A program made the translations under genes and the position numbers. Of a stretch of DNA of 64,000 nucleotides, positions 28,705-38,734 are shown piece by piece. Source of the stretch: Pseudomonas azotoformans (lineage in GTDB: Bacteria > Pseudomonadota > Gammaproteobacteria > Pseudomonadales > Pseudomonadaceae); the NCBI RefSeq assembly GCF_001579805.1, contig NZ_CP014546.1:4960001-5024000 (forward strand). Reading direction: 5' to 3'. Every line of letters begins with the position of its first letter. The first letter of the stretch is position 1. The notes beneath the pieces are model-generated. The model saw nothing but the letters and a program-made list of their open reading frames with translations. It had not been told where the DNA came from and did not search any database.

Positions 28705-30063
28705 TCAGCTCGCCACAGGCGTGCGCATGGTGACGAACTCTTCCGCCGCCGTAGGGTGCACGCCGATGGTGTCGTCGAAATGCTGCTTGGTCGCGCCCGC
28801 CTTGAGCGCGATCGCCAGGCCCTGGACGATCTCGCCAGCATCCGGGCCGACCATGTGGCAACCCAGCACCTGGTCGGTGTCAGCGTCGACCACCAGCTTC
28901 ATCAGGGTTTTTTCCTGGCACTCGGTCAGGGTCAGCTTCATTGGCCGGAAACGGCTTTCGAAGATCTGCACTTTATGGCCCTTCTCTTTCGCCTCTTCTT
29001 CAGTCAGGCCAACCGTGCCGATGTTGGGCAGGCTGAACACCGCCGTCGGGATCATGGCGTAATCCACCGGACGATATTGCTCAGGCTTGAACAGCCGACG
29101 CGCCACGGCCATGCCTTCGGCCAGGGCCACCGGTGTCAGTTGCACACGACCAATCACGTCGCCGATGGCCAGGATTGACGATTCGGCGGTCTGGTACAGA
29201 TCGTCCACTTCGACGAAACCACGCTTATCGAGCTTCACGCCGGTGTTTTCCAACCCAAGGTTGTCCAGCATCGGGCGGCGACCCGTGGCGTAGAACACAC
29301 AGTCCGCTTCCAGCACGCGACCGTCTTTTAGCGTGGCTTTGAGGCTGCCATCGGCTTGCTTGTCGATACGCTCGATATCGGCATTGAATTGCAGGTCGAG
29401 GCCACGCTTGGTCAGCTCTTCTTTCAGATGTGTACGCACCGAACCGTCGAAGCCACGCAGGAACAAGTCACCGCGATACAGCAGGGTTGTCTGTGCGCCC
29501 AAGCCATGGAAAATCCCTGCGAACTCGACGGCAATATAGCCACCACCGACCACCAGTACACGCTTTGGTAATTCCTTGAGGAAGAACGCCTCATTGGAGC
29601 CGATAGCGTGTTCACGCCCTGGAATCTCCGGAATCTGCGGCCAGCCACCCGTCGCGATGAGGATGTGCTTGGCGGTAAAGCGCTCGCCATTGATCTCGAC
29701 TTGATGCGCATCTACCAGGCGCGCATGCCCTTCATGCAGCGTCACACCACTGTTAACCAGCAGGTTGCGGTAGATGCCATTGAGGCGATTGATCTCGCGA
29801 TCTTTATTGGCGATCAGAGTGGCCCAATCAAAATTCGCCTCGCCCAGTGACCAACCAAACCCGCTGGCCTGATCAAAATCCTCGGCAAAGTGTGCGCCAT
29901 ACACCAACAGTTTTTTCGGCACGCAGCCGACGTTGACGCAGGTACCACCCAGGTAGCGGCTTTCCGCCACGGCCACTTTGGCACCAAAGCCTGCGGCAAA
30001 ACGCGCCGCACGAACACCGCCGGAACCGGCGCCAATCACATACAGGTCAAAATCGTAAGCCAT
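28705..30063 (-). CDS. gor: Glutathione reductase
   Basis: 452 aa FAD/NADPH disulfide reductase. FAD loop [16 protein letters not shown], redox-active [13 protein letters not shown] (Cys about 42 and 47), NADPH loop [13 protein letters not shown] and the C-terminal catalytic HPTAAEE. It keeps glutathione reduced and belongs with gloA and ahpCF in stress defence. The ATG at 30063 (MAYDFDLY) has GAGGAGAG upstream, so the slightly longer frame is not needed. Confidence 0.96.
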   Translation of the reverse strand: MAYDFDLYVIGAGSGGVRAARFAAGFGAKVAVAESRYLGGTCVNVGCVPKKLLVYGAHFAEDFDQASGFGWSLGEANFDWATLIANKDREINRLNGIYRNLLVNSGVTLHEGHARLVDAHQVEINGERFTAKHILIATGGWPQIPEIPGREHAIGSNEAFFLKELPKRVLVVGGGYIAVEFAGIFHGLGAQTTLLYRGDLFLRGFDGSVRTHLKEELTKRGLDLQFNADIERIDKQADGSLKATLKDGRVLEADCVFYATGRRPMLDNLGLENTGVKLDKRGFVEVDDLYQTAESSILAIGDVIGRVQLTPVALAEGMAVARRLFKPEQYRPVDYAMIPTAVFSLPNIGTVGLTEEEAKEKGHKVQIFESRFRPMKLTLTECQEKTLMKLVVDADTDQVLGCHMVGPDAGEIVQGLAIALKAGATKQHFDDTIGVHPTAAEEFVTMRTPVAS

Positions 30064-30117
30064 TTCACTCTCCTCGGCAGGCAACCAGCATACCGACTTA
30101 CATGGGGCTGAAAAACG

Positions 30118-30144
30118 AAAAAGCCACCCGAAGGTGGCTTTTTT
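30118..30144. terminator. Terminator between galU and gor
   Basis: AAGCCACC-CGAA-GGTGGCTT with A/T runs on both sides, just after the galU stop on the minus strand. Confidence 0.9.
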
Positions 30145-30168
30145 GGAACAGGCCGCTTACAGCGTGAA

Positions 30169-31008
30169 TCAGTAAGCCTTGCCAGTCTTGTAGAAGTGCT
30201 CGTAGCAGAAGTTGGTCGCCTCGATGTAGCCTTCAGCGCCACCGCAGTCGAAACGCTGGCCCTTGAACTTGTAGGCAATGACGCAGCCGTCTTTAGCTTG
30301 CTTGAGCAGAGCGTCGGTGATCTGGATTTCGCCGCCCTTGCCTGGCTCGGTTTCTTCGATCAACTTGAAGATGTCCGGGGTCAGGATGTAACGGCCGATG
30401 ATCGCCAGGTTCGACGGGGCATCTTCCGGCGCTGGCTTTTCAACCATGTCACGTACGCGGATCAGGCCATCGCCGATTTCGTCGCCCGCGATCACGCCGT
30501 ATTTGTTGGTTTCCTGTGGGTCCACTTCCTGGACTGCCACGATGGTGCAACGGTATTTCTTGTACAGATCAACCATCTGCTCCAGAACACCCTTGCCTTC
30601 CAGATTGACGCACAGGTCATCCGCCAGCACCACGGCGAACGGTTCGTCGCCGATCAGCGGGCGGCCAGTCAGGATGGCGTGGCCGAGGCCTTTCATCTGG
30701 GTCTGGCGGGTGTAAGAGAACGAGCACTCGTCCAGCAGCTTGCGGATGCCGACCAGGTATTTTTCCTTGTCGGTGCCCTTGATCTGGTTTTCCAGCTCAT
30801 AGCTGATGTCAAAGTGGTCTTCCAGCGCGCGCTTACCACGGCCGGTCACGATGGAGATTTCGTTCAGACCGGCATCCAGTGCCTCTTCGACGCCGTACTG
30901 AATCAGTGGCTTGTTCACCACCGGCAGCATCTCTTTGGGCATGGCCTTGGTCGCTGGCAAGAAGCGAGTGCCGTAACCGGCTGCTGGGAACAAGCATTTC
31001 TTGATCAT
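30169..31008 (-). CDS. galU: UTP-glucose-1-phosphate uridylyltransferase
   Basis: 279 aa. The nucleotidyltransferase loop AAGYGTRFLPATKAMPKEMLP, the VVLADDLCV metal site and VEKPAPEDAPSN are all conserved. It makes UDP-glucose from UTP and glucose-1-phosphate for LPS, exopolysaccharide and trehalose-type pathways. AAGGACCCAT precedes the ATG. It is upstream of gor on the same strand with a terminator between, so the two are separate units. Confidence 0.97.
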   Translation of the reverse strand: MIKKCLFPAAGYGTRFLPATKAMPKEMLPVVNKPLIQYGVEEALDAGLNEISIVTGRGKRALEDHFDISYELENQIKGTDKEKYLVGIRKLLDECSFSYTRQTQMKGLGHAILTGRPLIGDEPFAVVLADDLCVNLEGKGVLEQMVDLYKKYRCTIVAVQEVDPQETNKYGVIAGDEIGDGLIRVRDMVEKPAPEDAPSNLAIIGRYILTPDIFKLIEETEPGKGGEIQITDALLKQAKDGCVIAYKFKGQRFDCGGAEGYIEATNFCYEHFYKTGKAY

Positions 31009-31315
31009 ATGGGTCCTTACAAAGGGCTGTGCGTACGGAATTCGGCGCAGTCTAATCAGGCCGCAGTCACCTTACAATGGGTCCTGCTGGCGTTGCGATG
31101 TCATCATAGAGAAAAAATGTCGGCGTAAGTTCCGCTGGTCTCGCGAAGAGCCTCCACACCGGCACGGCAAAAACTGCCTGCACCTCAGGATTTCAAAGGG
31201 CTGCACCCTTTTTAGCACGCTTTTGCACCCAGGACACTGACCTAGAATAACCTGCGCGCACCTGCCGCATTTGGCGCTATCATTACGCCCTTGAATCACA
31301 CCATGAGATTGATAG
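31009..31315. other. Intergenic gap between divergent galU and small-protein gene
   Basis: No coding signal recognised in these 307 bases. They should contain the divergent promoters of galU and of the 61-aa gene. A short dyad AAAGGGCTGCACCCTTTT lies at about 31194-31211. Confidence 0.5.
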
Positions 31316-31501
31316 ATGTCAGAACCAAAAGGCGTAAACGGCTACTTGATCACGAAGCGAGCGGACGGCTGGCACCTGATCAACTTCCACGGTGACAGCG
31401 TCGCCGGGGTCTTCCCCACCGAGAGCCAGGCGATCGCCGTGGCCGAAGTGTTTGTGGACGAAGCAGGCCATGCGTCGAGCAAACGACCGAAAACCAAGTA
31501 A
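31316..31501 (+). CDS. Small conserved hypothetical protein
   Basis: 61 aa (MSEPKGVNGYLITKRADG...). Soluble, with a strand-rich first half (WHLINFHGDSVAGVFPTE) and a basic tail (SSKRPKTK). I do not recognise a named family; this type of short protein is common in Pseudomonas. A strong terminator follows 20 bases after the stop, which supports a real monocistronic gene. It lies just before the fimbrial region. Confidence 0.7.
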   Translation: MSEPKGVNGYLITKRADGWHLINFHGDSVAGVFPTESQAIAVAEVFVDEAGHASSKRPKTK

Positions 31502-31521
31502 GTTCTGCTGCCCTGTCATCA

Positions 31522-31545
31522 AGCCCCGTTCACCGGGGCTTTTTT
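31522..31545 (+). terminator. Rho-independent terminator
   Basis: AGCCCCG-TTCAC-CGGGGCT followed by six T, ending the 61-aa gene. Confidence 0.9.
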
Positions 31546-32010
31546 GTGGGCGCTCATTTCATGCAAGCGGCCCGCTGAAACCGCGCCGTGGCCGTTACAT
31601 AGCGACATCTATCGATGTTTGCATCATTAATCTCTGTAATTCTATTCTTACAGAAATCATAACGTTCAAAACACCCTCTCCCTTAATGATGGTAGTCCAT
31701 CTCTTACAGCTAATTATTGTTTTTTGGCAAAATGCCATATCCCTCTTACACATCCTGACATAACCGGCTACGCAACTAGGCGAATCAGGCGACTTACTTT
31801 TGTCCACGCAAACCCAACAATGGCCTGAGTTCGAACGCCGCTGAAACTTGCAATGCAAATAGTTGGAAAAATCAAATTCCTCCTCACTGCAACTTGGTCG
31901 GCGTCGAACCAAGTTCCCTGCGTGCTTTACATGTCAGTAATGAACGGTAGGTGCACACCTGCCTGCGGGGTTTCTTTATGACGTTCATTAATATAGATGG
32001 GTCTTAGCTG
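31546..32010 (+). promoter_or_regulatory. AT-rich leader region of the fimbrial operon with several dyads
   Basis: About 465 geneless bases, clearly richer in A+T than the flanks. Perfect inverted repeats include TCTGTAA/TTACAGA (31633-31654) and AACTTGGT/ACCAAGTT (31891-31915), and GGTAGGTG/CACCTGCC (31946-31963) pairs at 7 of 8 positions. It must carry the fimbrial promoter. Such a region is a plausible MvaT silencing target. No FimS-type long flanking inverted repeats were seen. Confidence 0.5.
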
Positions 32011-32532
32011 ATGAAAACTGAAATCAAAACTGCACTGTTGTCTATTGGGCTGCTGATGGGGTCGATGTCCGTCGCGCAAGCCGCAGATGGCACTATCACC
32101 TTCTTAGGATCGGTCCACTCAGGTGCTTGTTCTATCAAGCCAGACTCTGTCGATCAGTCCGTTCATCTGGGTGCAATCGCAAAACATCAATTGCAAACGG
32201 GAGGCAAGTCCGAAGCCCGCCGCGTATTGATCGAGCTTGAAGGTTGCGATCTCACCGGCCTGACCGACAACACCGTAACCACCACCTTCACGGCTGCGCC
32301 ATCGTCCGTTGTTCCGGGTGCAATCGGCACCGTGGGTGGCGCGGGCAACATCGGCATCATGATGACCCACGGCAGCAAACTCGTTGAATTGGGTGTACCT
32401 ACCACCCCTCAGGCCATCGTCGCTGGTGATAACACGTTGGAGTTCGGGGCCTACGTTCAAGGTGCAGCGACGGGCAACGTCGTGCCTGGCGATTTCAGTG
32501 CGACCACCAATTTCACCCTGGCTTATCAGTAA
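32011..32532 (+). CDS. Major fimbrial subunit (chaperone-usher pilin)
   Basis: 173 aa. Signal peptide ending SVAQAADG, then the pilin fold with its disulfide: Cys in SGACSIKP and Cys in LEGCDLTG. It ends with the typical donor-strand/chaperone C-terminus FTLAYQ. As the first gene, with the longest upstream region, it is the probable main shaft pilin. The ribosome site is weak (GGGTCTTAGCTG). First of nine same-strand genes. Confidence 0.9.
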   Translation: MKTEIKTALLSIGLLMGSMSVAQAADGTITFLGSVHSGACSIKPDSVDQSVHLGAIAKHQLQTGGKSEARRVLIELEGCDLTGLTDNTVTTTFTAAPSSVVPGAIGTVGGAGNIGIMMTHGSKLVELGVPTTPQAIVAGDNTLEFGAYVQGAATGNVVPGDFSATTNFTLAYQ

Positions 32533-32582
32533 GCAATTCCCCCCCGCCACCAACGTGGCGGGGGAACTGATGGGAGATAACG

Positions 32583-33140
32583 GTGAAAACATTAATAAGC
32601 CTCGCAATTACCTCTTCGTTGGCGGTCATCAGCCCCGGGGTTGTCGCGAAGACATCCGGTCAGGGCGATGGAGTGGTCACGCTGGGTGGAGAAGTCATTG
32701 ACTCGGCGTGCGGGCTGGAACTGGCGAGTGCCGACCAGTCCATCGAAATGCCACCCGAACCTATTGGCCGGCTTTTGCGCAACACGATCGGCGAGCCGCA
32801 TCCCTTCCAACTGCGCCTGGTCAATTGCTCATTGACTCGCCCGGACCCTCTGCGCCCTGGGTTAACGCTGCCCGACTGGGAGCATCTGCGCGTGACATTT
32901 GACGGGGCCAGCGACCGGCAAGGCCGCTCATTCGCCGCCGCTGGGCTTTCCCAGGGGGTCGCATTTCATATCTGGGATTCGCTTGGCCAGGAGAGTGTTC
33001 CAGGTGAGCCGATGCCGCTGGTACCCCTGAATGAAGGCGACATGACCCTTCACTACACGGTCCGCCTGATCGGTAACGGATTGCAACTGATGCCTGGGGA
33101 TCACCGCGCGGCAGTGCGGTTCAAGTTGGAATACTTCTGA
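32583..33140 (+). CDS. Fimbrial subunit, minor pilin
   Basis: 185 aa with a GTG start preceded by GGGAGATAAC. Signal peptide ending GVVAKTSG. Pilin disulfide Cys in DSACGLEL and Cys in LVNCSLTR; C-terminal FKLEYF. Its position between the main pilin and the usher matches MrpB of MR/P-type operons; that parallel is inference. Confidence 0.85.
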   Translation: MKTLISLAITSSLAVISPGVVAKTSGQGDGVVTLGGEVIDSACGLELASADQSIEMPPEPIGRLLRNTIGEPHPFQLRLVNCSLTRPDPLRPGLTLPDWEHLRVTFDGASDRQGRSFAAAGLSQGVAFHIWDSLGQESVPGEPMPLVPLNEGDMTLHYTVRLIGNGLQLMPGDHRAAVRFKLEYF

Positions 33141-33159
33141 ACATTGATGGGTTGCTTTC

Positions 33160-35763
33160 ATGTTGAATGCGTCGAAGATCAAACATTCGCTCTGCCCTAC
33201 CCTGTTTGGAGGGTTGATATCCGTGGCGGGCACTGCATTGGGTGCAGGGGATATCGAGTTCAATACTGACGTTCTGGATCTGAGTGATCGCACTAATATT
33301 GACTTGTCCCAGTTTGCCCGCAGCGGCTTTATTCTGCCCGGCACTTATTCAATGGTGGTGCAACTAAACAACCAGCCACTGCCTGAACAATCCGTCGCAT
33401 TTTACCCTCCCGATAACGATCCCAAAGGCAGTGAAGCCTGCTTGTCTCCCGCTATCGTGGAGCAATTGGGCCTGAAGGAATCCGGCGCCACTGAGTTGAC
33501 TTGGTGGAAAGGCGGGGAATGCCTGGATATCCGGGCGCTGCCCGGCATGGAGGTAAGGGGTGACCTGACCACCAGCACGCTGAACATCAACCTGCCGCAC
33601 GCTTACCTTGAGTACAGCGCGATCAACTGGGATCCGCCTTCACGTTGGGATGAAGGGATCCCTGGGCTGCTGCTCGACTACAACATGACGGCACAAACCA
33701 GCCACCAGAGGAATGACCGCACCCGCAACGACGTCAGCGGTAACGGCACGTTGGGAGCCAACGCCGGCGCTTGGCGCCTGAGGGCGGATTGGCAGGGCCG
33801 GGTCGACCAGGACCGCGAGGCGTCGGCCAGGCGTTCGCGTCTGGAATGGAGTCGTTACTATGCCTATCGCGCCATTCCATCGCTGAAGGCACGTCTGGTA
33901 CTGGGAGAAAACTACCTGTATTCGGACCTGTTCGACAGCTTCCGTTTTACCGGCGCTGCACTCAACTCCGATCAGAGTCAACTGCCACCGAATCTGCGCG
34001 GTTATGCACCGGAGGTGGTCGGCGTCGCCAAGACCAATGCAAGAGTCATCATCAGCCAGCAGGGCCGCGTACTGTATGAAACCCTGGTGGCCGCGGGACC
34101 TTTTCGTATCCAGGACCTGAATGACGCGGTGAGCGGCAAGCTCGACGCGCGGGTAGAGGAACAGGATGGTTCGGTCCACACCTCCCAGATCGATACCGCT
34201 GGCGTACCTTACCTCACTCGCCCTGGCCACATCCGTTACAAGGTCGCGGCGGGACGACCGTCCAATCTTCAATATGGCGCGGATGGCGACTTCTTCACTA
34301 CCGGGGAGTTCTCATGGGGCGTCAGCAATGGTTGGTCGCTGTTTGGCGGCGCAATTACCGATAACAACTACCGCGCGTTATCGGTTGGGGTAGGTCGTGA
34401 CTTGTTGTCATTCGGCGCCCTCTCGCTGGATACAACCCAGGCCCAGGCCAATGTCTGGAATGACACACTGTCGGGCAAATCCTACCGCCTGCAATATTCG
34501 AAGCACTTCGAGCAGTACGACAGCCAGATAACCTTTGCTGGCTATCGGTTTTCTGAACAGAACTACTTGAGCATGAGCGAATACCTCGATGCGCGTCATT
34601 ACGGCAGGAACGGTGAACTCGCCGGGCGCTACAGGTACGACGAATACACAGAAAGTTGGAAGCCTATTGGTGGCAGTAAAGCCTTGTATACCGCGACGAT
34701 CAATAAGCAATTCCGCGATTTGGGCACCACCGTTTACTTGAGTTACAACAAACAGACTTATTGGGAACGCGCGGCCACGCAACGTTGGAACTTGGCGGTA
34801 TCGCGTTACTTTAATCTTGGGACGGTCAAAAACATGAGCCTGTCCCTGAACATACACCGGACCCTGGACTACAACTACAAGGATAACGGCGTTGCATTGA
34901 CCGTCAGCCTACCGTTGGGGAGGACCGGTACGTTGTCGATGGATGCCGATAGAACCCGTGGCGATAACGGTTTTTCAACGCGCTACAGTGATCGCCTGGA
35001 TGAACGTAACGGCTACCAACTCAGTGCCAGTGACAAATCTGTCAGTGGTTACCTGAATCATATCGGTGACCAGGCGGACATCGATCTTGCGGCCAGTCAG
35101 CAAAGGGACGGCTACAGCACGTTGAGTGTGTCTGCGCGTGGCGGCGCTACGCTTACGCCCCAAGGGGCAGCCCTGCATCGGGCCAACAGCATGGGTGGCA
35201 CTCGGCTGATGGTCGACACCGGCGGCGTGGCTGATGTTCCGGTGCGCGGTTACGGCGCACCGACACGCAGTAACGCCTTTGGCAAAGCAGTCATTTCCGA
35301 CATTGGCAGCTATCAGCGGATGGCCGCGAGCGTCGACCTGGAAAGTTTGCCCAGCAATGTCGAAGCCACCCAATCCGTCACGCAACTCACACTGACCGAA
35401 GGCGCCATCGGCTATCGATCCTTGCCTGTGATTGCCGGCGAAAAAGCCATGGCTGTGCTGCGTCTGCCGGACGGCAGTGCACCGCCGTTCGGTGCGACGG
35501 TGAAGAACCTCAAACAACAAGACACCGGCATTGTGAATGATGGCGGCAACGTCTACCTGAGCGGTATCCAGCCTGGCGCTCAGATGACCGTCAGCTGGGG
35601 AGGTGCAGAGCGATGCACCCTCACCCTCCCTGCCGTGTTACCCGCTGATGCCTTGACTGACGCGCTGCAACTGGGCTGCCGAATGGTAGCCAATGATCAA
35701 TCCCTGCCCGAGCAAGAAACGTTGACCGGGAAGCGTACCAATACGGAGAAAACATCCTCATGA
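33160..35763 (+). CDS. Outer-membrane fimbrial usher
   Basis: 867 aa, standard for FimD/PapC ushers. Signal peptide ending ALGAGDIEFN. N-terminal periplasmic chaperone-binding domain (FNTDVLDLSDRTNIDLSQF), a 24-strand barrel with plug in the middle, and C-terminal domains containing CTLTLP and a final Cys (LQLGCRMV). It threads pilins across the outer membrane. Its stop overlaps the chaperone start by ATGA, so the two are coupled. Confidence 0.95.
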   Translation: MLNASKIKHSLCPTLFGGLISVAGTALGAGDIEFNTDVLDLSDRTNIDLSQFARSGFILPGTYSMVVQLNNQPLPEQSVAFYPPDNDPKGSEACLSPAIVEQLGLKESGATELTWWKGGECLDIRALPGMEVRGDLTTSTLNINLPHAYLEYSAINWDPPSRWDEGIPGLLLDYNMTAQTSHQRNDRTRNDVSGNGTLGANAGAWRLRADWQGRVDQDREASARRSRLEWSRYYAYRAIPSLKARLVLGENYLYSDLFDSFRFTGAALNSDQSQLPPNLRGYAPEVVGVAKTNARVIISQQGRVLYETLVAAGPFRIQDLNDAVSGKLDARVEEQDGSVHTSQIDTAGVPYLTRPGHIRYKVAAGRPSNLQYGADGDFFTTGEFSWGVSNGWSLFGGAITDNNYRALSVGVGRDLLSFGALSLDTTQAQANVWNDTLSGKSYRLQYSKHFEQYDSQITFAGYRFSEQNYLSMSEYLDARHYGRNGELAGRYRYDEYTESWKPIGGSKALYTATINKQFRDLGTTVYLSYNKQTYWERAATQRWNLAVSRYFNLGTVKNMSLSLNIHRTLDYNYKDNGVALTVSLPLGRTGTLSMDADRTRGDNGFSTRYSDRLDERNGYQLSASDKSVSGYLNHIGDQADIDLAASQQRDGYSTLSVSARGGATLTPQGAALHRANSMGGTRLMVDTGGVADVPVRGYGAPTRSNAFGKAVISDIGSYQRMAASVDLESLPSNVEATQSVTQLTLTEGAIGYRSLPVIAGEKAMAVLRLPDGSAPPFGATVKNLKQQDTGIVNDGGNVYLSGIQPGAQMTVSWGGAERCTLTLPAVLPADALTDALQLGCRMVANDQSLPEQETLTGKRTNTEKTSS

Positions 35764-36518
35764 AGCTGAATACGCGTCTTACCCAAGCCAGCGCGTGGCT
35801 GGCCCTGGTCTTGAGCCAGAGCTCCAACGCCGCGATTGGCCTGGATCGTACCCGAGTGATTTTTGATGGTGGCAAAGATGCCACCAGCGTAAGCATCACC
35901 AATAACAACACCCAGTTACCGTATCTGGCTCAGGGCTGGATCGAAGACGAAGCCGGTGAAAAAATCACCAGCCCCTTGATCGTGCTGCCGCCGGTCCAAC
36001 GTGTGGAACCCGGCAAACAAAGCCAGGTAAAGGTTCAGGCGTTACCGGCGGCCAAATCGTTGCCCCAGGACCGAGAGACGGTCTACTACTTCAATTTGCG
36101 AGAAATTCCGCCACGCAGTGACAAAGCCAACACCCTGCAAATTGCGCTGCAGACCCGGATCAAACTGTTCTACCGGCCGCAAGCCATTGCGCCCAGCCAA
36201 CAGGACTTGTCCACCCCCTGGCAGGAAAAACTCACCCTCACCCGCGATGGCGAGCGTTACCAGGTGAATAACCCGACGCCTTACTACGTGACGCTGGTGG
36301 ATGCGCGCAGCACCAAGGACGGCAAGACCGTGTCGGGCTTCGAGCCACTGATGGTCCCACCAAAAGGCAAGTTGACCCTGGGCGTCACCGCCAAGGCGCT
36401 CGGCACCACCCCGCATCTGGCTTACGTAAATGATTACGGCGGACGTCCATTGATGGCCTTCACCTGCAGTGGCAACACCTGCACGGTGAATGCACAAACC
36501 TCCCCCTCAAATCAGTAG
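35760..36518 (+). CDS. Periplasmic fimbrial chaperone
   Basis: 252 aa, two Ig-like domains. After the signal peptide (SSNAAIGL) come GLDRTRVIFDGG, the hydrophobic G1-adjacent signature YYFNLREIPPRSD and RIKLFYRP, which define PapD-like chaperones. It carries pilins to the usher by donor-strand complementation. Start codon lies inside the usher stop (ATGA). Two C-terminal cysteines (FTCSGNTCTV) are unusual in position. Confidence 0.94.
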   Translation: MKLNTRLTQASAWLALVLSQSSNAAIGLDRTRVIFDGGKDATSVSITNNNTQLPYLAQGWIEDEAGEKITSPLIVLPPVQRVEPGKQSQVKVQALPAAKSLPQDRETVYYFNLREIPPRSDKANTLQIALQTRIKLFYRPQAIAPSQQDLSTPWQEKLTLTRDGERYQVNNPTPYYVTLVDARSTKDGKTVSGFEPLMVPPKGKLTLGVTAKALGTTPHLAYVNDYGGRPLMAFTCSGNTCTVNAQTSPSNQ

Positions 36519-36539
36519 CACCAGCCGCTGGAGAACACC

Positions 36540-37112
36540 ATGAAGTGGCACATTGTGAAGGGCTTAGGCGGACTGTTATTGGCCGCGCCATGGGTCGCAC
36601 AGGCCGAGGACGTCGAGGGCATGAACGGGATGCTGAACATTTCCGGGAGCATGCATGAAATCCCCTGCGCGCTGGAGATGAATTCACTGCATCAAACCAT
36701 CGACCTTGGCGCCGTATCAGCCAGCCAGCTGCAACGCCCCGGCGATCAAGCAAGGCCTGTGGCATTCCAATTGCGGTTTGCCGATTGCCAGCGCACCGCT
36801 GGCACCATCCGCAGCGAACGCACGGGCAACCTGACGTGGAGCGCCTTTCAACCGGTGCTGTCGGTCATGTTTGTTGCCCCTGCCGATGCCGATGACCCAA
36901 GGCTCGTCAAAGTGCAGGGCATAACAGGAATGGGCCTGCGCCTGGCCGACGCTCTGGGACGCGATGTACAGCTGGGATCGCGGGGTGAACCGCTGTTTTT
37001 GCCACTGGGCAGTAACACCCAGACCTGGACTGTTCAGCCCACACGCACCACCGCACCGCTGACCAGCGGCGCGTTTCGTGCCGTGGTGGATTTCAAGCTC
37101 AATTATGAGTAA
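36540..37112 (+). CDS. Fimbrial subunit, minor pilin
   Basis: 190 aa. Signal peptide ending VAQAEDVEG, pilin disulfide Cys in HEIPCALEM and Cys in FADCQRTA, C-terminal VDFKLNYE. GGAGAACACC precedes the ATG. First of four minor subunits between the chaperone and the adhesin-like gene. Confidence 0.85.
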   Translation: MKWHIVKGLGGLLLAAPWVAQAEDVEGMNGMLNISGSMHEIPCALEMNSLHQTIDLGAVSASQLQRPGDQARPVAFQLRFADCQRTAGTIRSERTGNLTWSAFQPVLSVMFVAPADADDPRLVKVQGITGMGLRLADALGRDVQLGSRGEPLFLPLGSNTQTWTVQPTRTTAPLTSGAFRAVVDFKLNYE

Positions 37113-37122
37113 GGGCGTGACA

Positions 37123-37617
37123 ATGGCTAAGCCAACCGGCCCATGGGCCGTTCTTATCAGTGGCGGCCTGTTTTTGGCCGTCAGCCAGGGTGTCAAGGCC
37201 GACACCAACCTGACTATCCGTGCGGTGATTATCGCACCACCGCCCTGCGTGATTAACAGCGGCGCCACACTCGACGTGCCATTTGGTAATGACCTTCAGA
37301 CCTCACGGGTTGACGGCATCAATTATCGTCGGGGGGTGCCTTACACCGTCACCTGCAATTCACCTGTCAGCAACGCGATGAAGCTGGAACTCAAGGGCAC
37401 GGCCGCTGCGTTTGACAATCGTGTGCTGATGACCCGCAAACCGGACCTGGGGGTAAAGCTGTTCGTGAATGGCGCTGATTGGCCAATCAATACCCCCGTG
37501 AACTTTACCCACCCGAACTTTCCGGTGGTACAGGCGGTGCCGGTCAAACGCGCGGGCAGCACCTTGACCGGAGGGGCCTTTGATGCGGCCGCCACCCTGG
37601 TGGTCGATTATCAATGA
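37123..37617 (+). CDS. Fimbrial subunit, minor pilin (paralogue 1)
   Basis: 164 aa, start at 37123 with AAGGGCG upstream; an ATG at 37105 overlapping the previous stop is the alternative. Signal peptide ending GVKADTN. Pattern APPPCVI...VDGINYRRGVPYTVTC resembles the next gene's EPPPCTI...VDGVKYRKAVPYTINC, so the two look like a tandem duplication. C-terminus LVVDYQ. Tip or adaptor pilin of the PapF/MrpF kind is likely. Confidence 0.85.
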   Translation: MAKPTGPWAVLISGGLFLAVSQGVKADTNLTIRAVIIAPPPCVINSGATLDVPFGNDLQTSRVDGINYRRGVPYTVTCNSPVSNAMKLELKGTAAAFDNRVLMTRKPDLGVKLFVNGADWPINTPVNFTHPNFPVVQAVPVKRAGSTLTGGAFDAAATLVVDYQ

Positions 37618-37630
37618 AGAGGAATAATCA

Positions 37631-38110
37631 ATGACTGGTTGGCAGCAGCGAGCGTTGCTCGCCTTGTGCTCCCTGGGCCTTTGCGGTGGCGCGATGGCGA
37701 ACCTGACGTTCAGCGGAACGCTGAATGAACCACCGCCTTGCACCATTGATGCAGGCAACACGATTGAAGTCGACTTTGGCGATGTGGGCGTAAAGCGCGT
37801 AGACGGCGTGAAGTACCGCAAAGCGGTGCCTTACACCATCAACTGTGGCGCAGCCACCCTGCCCTGGGCGCTGAAGTTGAGTGTCAACGGCACGCCGACG
37901 GCATTTGATGGCGCGGCGGTGCAAACCAACGTATCGGCGCTGGGGATTCGGCTCTTCCAGAACAACGTGCCATTTCCACTCAATACGCCAATGGACATCG
38001 TCCTCTCGTCTCCGCCGAGATTGGAAGTGGTGCCCATCAAACAACCGGGCGCAACCCTGCCCCCCGCACCGTTTTCAGCAGTGGCCACGCTGTTGGCTGA
38101 ATACGAGTAG
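37631..38110 (+). CDS. Fimbrial subunit, minor pilin (paralogue 2)
   Basis: 159 aa with GAGGAATAATCA before the ATG. Signal peptide ending GGAMANLT. Shares the PPPC...VDGxxYRxxVPYT layout and the disulfide with the gene before it. C-terminus LLAEYE. The spacing (13 bases) and shared layout suggest origin by tandem duplication followed by divergence. Confidence 0.85.
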   Translation: MTGWQQRALLALCSLGLCGGAMANLTFSGTLNEPPPCTIDAGNTIEVDFGDVGVKRVDGVKYRKAVPYTINCGAATLPWALKLSVNGTPTAFDGAAVQTNVSALGIRLFQNNVPFPLNTPMDIVLSSPPRLEVVPIKQPGATLPPAPFSAVATLLAEYE

Positions 38111-38121
38111 GAGCCGCGTCG

Positions 38122-38670
38122 ATGCGACATGAAATGGATCATAAACGAGGGGCATGCGCCTGGCTGGCGTTACTGCTGAGCTTCGGACTGACGCCCAATG
38201 CGGATGCTGCGGACAACCTTCGCTTCAAGGGCAACCTGGTGGAAGAGGCCTGCACGATCCGCCCAGGCGACGACGCAATCACCCTGGAACTCTGGGACGT
38301 GACCAGCAAGCACCTCTACCTCAATACGCGCACCCAGGGAAGGGGCTTCAAGGTGCACCTGGAGAACTGCGACACCACGATTGGTGACACGGTCACCATC
38401 CTGCTCGGTGGCACGGAAAACGTGAAGCTGCCGGGGTTGTTCGCACTGGACGGTGGCAGCGGCGCAACGGGAATCGGCCTTGGCATAGAGACACCGGACA
38501 ACAAGCCTTTCCCCGTGAATACCGTCAGCGACAAACAGGTGTTGAGCACTGGCAGCAACGTCATCGAGCTCAAAGCCTATGTGCAGGGCGAGCCGGATGC
38601 GATCAGGGATCAGACCATCGGGCACGGCCGGTACACGGTGACCTCGACTTTTACGCTGGACTATCCGTAA
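38122..38670 (+). CDS. Fimbrial subunit, minor pilin
   Basis: 182 aa, ATG at 38122 with TAGGAG upstream. Signal peptide ending NADAADN. Pilin fold with Cys in EEACTIRP and Cys in LENCDTTI; C-terminal FTLDYP. It looks closer to the first pilin of the operon than to the paralogous pair. Its place before the adhesin-like gene fits MrpG. Confidence 0.85.
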   Translation: MRHEMDHKRGACAWLALLLSFGLTPNADAADNLRFKGNLVEEACTIRPGDDAITLELWDVTSKHLYLNTRTQGRGFKVHLENCDTTIGDTVTILLGGTENVKLPGLFALDGGSGATGIGLGIETPDNKPFPVNTVSDKQVLSTGSNVIELKAYVQGEPDAIRDQTIGHGRYTVTSTFTLDYP

Positions 38671-38734
38671 CAGTCCCAGACAAAACTCAAATCTCTCCTG
38701 AGTAATTCCAGTAGAGAGGCAACGAGAGATCAAC

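Noticed and set aside
31891..31915. A T-arm-like dyad suggesting a tRNA fragment
   Set aside because: The 8-bp dyad contains GTCGAACC, but no acceptor, D or anticodon arm can be drawn around it.
31546..32010. A FimS-like invertible fimbrial promoter
   Set aside because: Only short dyads with short spacers are present; there are no matching inverted repeats some 300 bp apart, and no recombinase gene is next to it.
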